From a virus, in IMG/VR virus record IMGVR_UViG_3300030012_000846, positions 1 to 23,812 of that record: 23,812 nt of DNA. One strand, 5' to 3'. A model generated the notes under the pieces. The model saw only the letters and a list, made by a program, of their open reading frames with translations. It searched no databases and was not told the DNA's origin. The first letter of the stretch is position 1; each line of letters starts with the position of its first letter. This document shows positions 22,390 through 23,812 of the stretch, in pieces. Made by a program: the position numbers and the translations under genes.

Positions 22390-22807
22390 AAAATGTTTTG
22401 CAACTAGGATTGAGAACAAACATGGCGGTGGTGTGCCTGATGTTCATATGGTCTGGGATGGGTTGCCGTTTTGGATGGAATTGAAAGTAGCAAAAAGCAA
22501 CAAGGTAAATATATCCCCACACCAAGTCGCTTGGAATATGGCCTACTACGCTCGAGGAGGGGCCAGTTTTTACTTAGTAAAGAGGGCCAAGGAGCGAGAC
22601 CTAATTTTATTTAGGGGTGATCAGGGAGCCGCTCTGTCGTCCTGCGGCCTGTCTTGCGCCCTTGGTTCTCGGTTCGAGGGCCTTGCGCCCTTGTTCTGCG
22701 CCCTGCGCCCTGTTCTTGAGGGGATCTTGCGCCCTGCGCCTTGCGCCTTGGCCCATGATAGCGACAGCCTGGACAAAAGAAAAGAGGGCCGAGGCCCTCC
22801 CCTTTAG
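22334..22807 (+). CDS. VRR-NUC (PD-(D/E)XK) nuclease with aberrant tail
   Basis: This 157-aa protein has GGAGG 9 nt before ATG. Residues 1-95 form a complete VRR-NUC domain: E27 in RIENKHGGG, D36 in GVPDVHMV, E49 and K51 in WMELKVA, Q64 in SPHQVAW, and a final strand DLILFRG. Phage VRR-NUC proteins are thought to cut branched or replicating DNA (resolvase-like). After residue 95 the frame runs into the TGCGCC repeats and through the leftward terminator, giving a Cys/Leu/Pro-rich tail of about 62 residues (for example GLAPLFCALRPVLEG). That tail is probably not part of the fold. It overlaps terS, suggesting a role at packaging or genome maturation. Confidence 0.85.
   Translation: MSKGPEANFWQSIRKNLPKKCFATRIENKHGGGVPDVHMVWDGLPFWMELKVAKSNKVNISPHQVAWNMAYYARGGASFYLVKRAKERDLILFRGDQGAALSSCGLSCALGSRFEGLAPLFCALRPVLEGILRPAPCALAHDSDSLDKRKEGRGPPL
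22654..22747. repeat. Degenerate TGCGCC heptamer repeats inside the nuclease tail
   Basis: TGCGCC occurs at 22655, 22684, 22697, 22704, 22728, 22735 and 22742; within two groups the spacing is exactly 7 bp (unit TGCGCCY). It is far richer in GC than the surroundings. The translation on either strand is low-complexity, which suggests an inserted or expanded repeat rather than conserved coding sequence. Confidence 0.85.
22775..22799 (-). terminator. Intrinsic terminator of the leftward right-end unit
   Basis: On the minus strand GAGGGCC (22799-22793) pairs with GGCCCTC (22790-22784) around a 2-nt gap (in practice a 6-bp stem with a tetraloop), followed by TTTTCTTTT. It lies 12 bp past the stop of the last leftward gene. 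It overlaps the 3' end of the nuclease frame. Confidence 0.85.
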
Positions 22808-22810
22808 TGT

Positions 22811-22954
22811 TCATTGCATAAGTATTTCTTTTAGTTCCTCGACACTCAAGCCTAGCATACTCGAGTATGTTTGAAGTGTAATGTTAGGATCTTGATCATA
22901 GTATTCTATGATCTCTTGGTCCGTCCATTCGAACATTGGTTTCGGTGTTTTCAT
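22811..22954 (-). CDS. Tiny helical protein, possible HTH, 47 aa
   Basis: The frame reads MKTPKPMFEWTDQEIIEYYD, then QDPNITLQTYSSMLGLSVEE, ending LKEILMQ. The helices DQEIIEYYD, TLQTYSSMLG and SVEELKEILM look like a small HTH, as in ASCH- or sigma-type three-helix DNA-binding modules. GGAG lies 8 nt before ATG, and it starts 2 bp after the previous stop. It is the last gene before the terminator. Confidence 0.7.
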   Translation of the reverse strand: MKTPKPMFEWTDQEIIEYYDQDPNITLQTYSSMLGLSVEELKEILMQ

Positions 22955-22956
22955 GT

Positions 22957-23637
22957 TTAGTGCTCCACTATTGCTATTGATTTTGCTTTGCTGGATCCTT
23001 TGCAAAGCTTGCAAGCTGTGCATTGGACCCGGCGTCCAGCTTCTTTGGAGGCCGGGCAAAGGATCTCGTTTGCTTTGTCCAGGTCCAATAGATCTTTGAT
23101 TACTCGGAAAGTACGACGGCCAGCGGCCCAATGTTCTTTTGCTTCCTGGTAAGTGTCCGCGGATTGCATACAGATCTCGGACATTTCGCCGGGCTGGTGT
23201 GTGTATGCTGTCCAGGTCAAAGCTTCTTTTAATAGATTGTTCCAAACATATTGTGGAACCGCTGCCGGATCTCCGTATGTTCCAAGCCTTACAAAACGGC
23301 CCCGGCCCATGTCCGTTGCCTTGCCGGGTTGATATAGTCCGGCCTTGTAAGACTTCCAAACAATCAACGGCCCTTGAAATAGTTTGACATAACAGCGACG
23401 GCCCTTGGCAAGTTTGCGCTTGGGGTCTGTCGTTACTTCGCCACGCATTATGCAAGATCCGCAGATAGAAAAATCTGCACCGGTCTTGCTGGCTTCCATT
23501 GGGTTTATATCTTTGCAAAGAATATACGTCTGGACAACGTGTCCGGTTTTAGTGTTGCGGTTGGAGTAAACCGCAACAACTACAATAGGCTTGTCGTCTA
23601 ATAGACTTGGCCCCTCATATAAAATGGCACTCTTCAT
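22957..23637 (-). CDS. Conserved Cys-rich phage protein (DUF7227-like)
   Basis: This 226-aa protein begins MKSAILYEGPSLLDDKPIVV and has TGHVVQTYILCKDINPMEAS (31-50), KTGADFSICGSC (51-62, C59 and C62), RRCYVKLFQGPLIVWKSYKA and RFVRLGTYGDPAAVP. A C-terminal cluster CPASKEAGRRVQCTACKLCK (194-213) adds C194, C206, C209 and C212. This pattern is common in phages and plasmids (DUF7227, from memory), function unknown. The Cys pairs could bind zinc or an iron-sulfur cluster. It starts in an ATGA overlap with the gene to its right. Confidence 0.8.
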   Translation of the reverse strand: MKSAILYEGPSLLDDKPIVVVAVYSNRNTKTGHVVQTYILCKDINPMEASKTGADFSICGSCIMRGEVTTDPKRKLAKGRRCYVKLFQGPLIVWKSYKAGLYQPGKATDMGRGRFVRLGTYGDPAAVPQYVWNNLLKEALTWTAYTHQPGEMSEICMQSADTYQEAKEHWAAGRRTFRVIKDLLDLDKANEILCPASKEAGRRVQCTACKLCKGSSKAKSIAIVEH

Positions 23638-23759
23638 TTTTGAATCTTTATATATTCACGAGTAACAATGTGTTTGAAATATAAAGCTTCGTCGTCTTCG
23701 TGCATGAACATATATAATTCTTTCATGACATCGAAGGCTTGCTCAAATTTTTGTTTCAT
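23634..23759 (-). CDS. Tiny acidic/aromatic hypothetical protein, 41 aa
   Basis: The frame reads MKQKFEQAFDVMKELYMFMH, then EDDEALYFKHIVTREYIKIQ, ending K. AAGGAG lies 7 nt before ATG. Its TGA overlaps the next ATG (ATGA). It is helical and Met/aromatic-rich. It is the leading gene of the right-end leftward unit, whose promoter should lie at or beyond the right edge (23760-23812); an AT-rich AGAATAAT is present there but no clear -35. Confidence 0.7.
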   Translation of the reverse strand: MKQKFEQAFDVMKELYMFMHEDDEALYFKHIVTREYIKIQK

Positions 23760-23812
23760 TGAGATCTCCTTTTCTGCTGTCTCAAGATTATTCTAAACGA
23801 TTGAGTGTAGAA

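Noticed and set aside
22611-22814. Arg/Gly-rich minus-strand ORF of 67 aa
   Set aside because: It is the reverse reading of the TGCGCC repeats and the terminator; low-complexity composition, no ribosome site and overlap with a real nuclease frame.
22811-23518. 235-aa minus-strand ORF
   Set aside because: Most of it is an out-of-frame shadow of the 226-aa Cys-rich protein; only its last 47 codons, with their own ribosome site, form a real gene (22811-22954).

Overview
The window reads as part of a tailed bacteriophage genome (or a prophage/metagenomic phage contig). It has densely packed, overlapping genes, a family-A DNA polymerase replication cassette, a small terminase subunit, large ejection-type virion proteins and many tiny ORFs of the kind found in marine phages. 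No tRNA, rRNA, integrase, capsid, portal or large terminase gene is visible. The host cannot be named from this sequence; resemblance to marine phage families is from memory, not from a search.

Layout. (1) 1-6713, rightward: the end of a virion module, with a partial gene, an Ala/Gln-rich 282-aa protein, a 531-aa protein with a GGIM-SS-PELM leader, and a 1365-aa protein carrying the same peptide tag duplicated at both ends. (2) 6710-13768, leftward: the replication module, read from 13768 down as a coiled-coil protein, an SSB-like protein with an acidic IPF tail, a terminator/attenuator hairpin, an archaeo-eukaryotic-type primase also ending in IPF, an AlpA-like HTH, a UvrD-like helicase, a DUF6378-like protein, DNA polymerase A with Leu at the 762 position, and a small protein. 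(3) 13842-15559, rightward: a SNF2-like ATPase and a small protein, divergent from the replication operon. (4) 15627-21521, leftward: about 20 mostly tiny genes chained by ATGA/TAATG overlaps, including an RHH protein, an Api92/DUF1281-like protein, a SymE/AbrB-like protein and a C5-methyltransferase-like protein. (5) 21522-21843: a divergent control region with six GTACTCA half-sites arranged symmetrically and a T7/SP6-like promoter core. (6) 21844-22807, rightward: terS and a VRR-NUC nuclease with an odd repeat-derived tail. (7) 22811-23759, leftward: a Cys-rich conserved phage protein with a small gene on each side, ended by a clear intrinsic terminator.

The most striking structure is at 17523-18064, inside region 4. 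It is a gene-free array of about 100 pentamers of consensus NNAAC, punctuated by ten CGCC tetramers, so that seven of nine CGCC-to-CGCC intervals are exactly 5k+4 bp (k = 9-13). The NN dinucleotides are close to random, so the pattern looks selected rather than freshly duplicated. On the operon strand the RNA would be GGCG followed by (GUUNN)k. It lies directly downstream of a perfect 7-bp GC hairpin and of a 254-aa phage protein with a Gly-rich, RAMP-like C-terminal motif, which has its own promoter with a palindromic operator. Protein gene plus structured RNA/DNA array look like one unit and are the best candidate for an undescribed system here.

How the parts work together: primase, helicase, SSB and PolA supply DNA replication; the SNF2 ATPase, VRR-NUC and methylase-like protein suit DNA processing, recombination and modification; TerS serves packaging; the left-end proteins are likely virion or ejection components.
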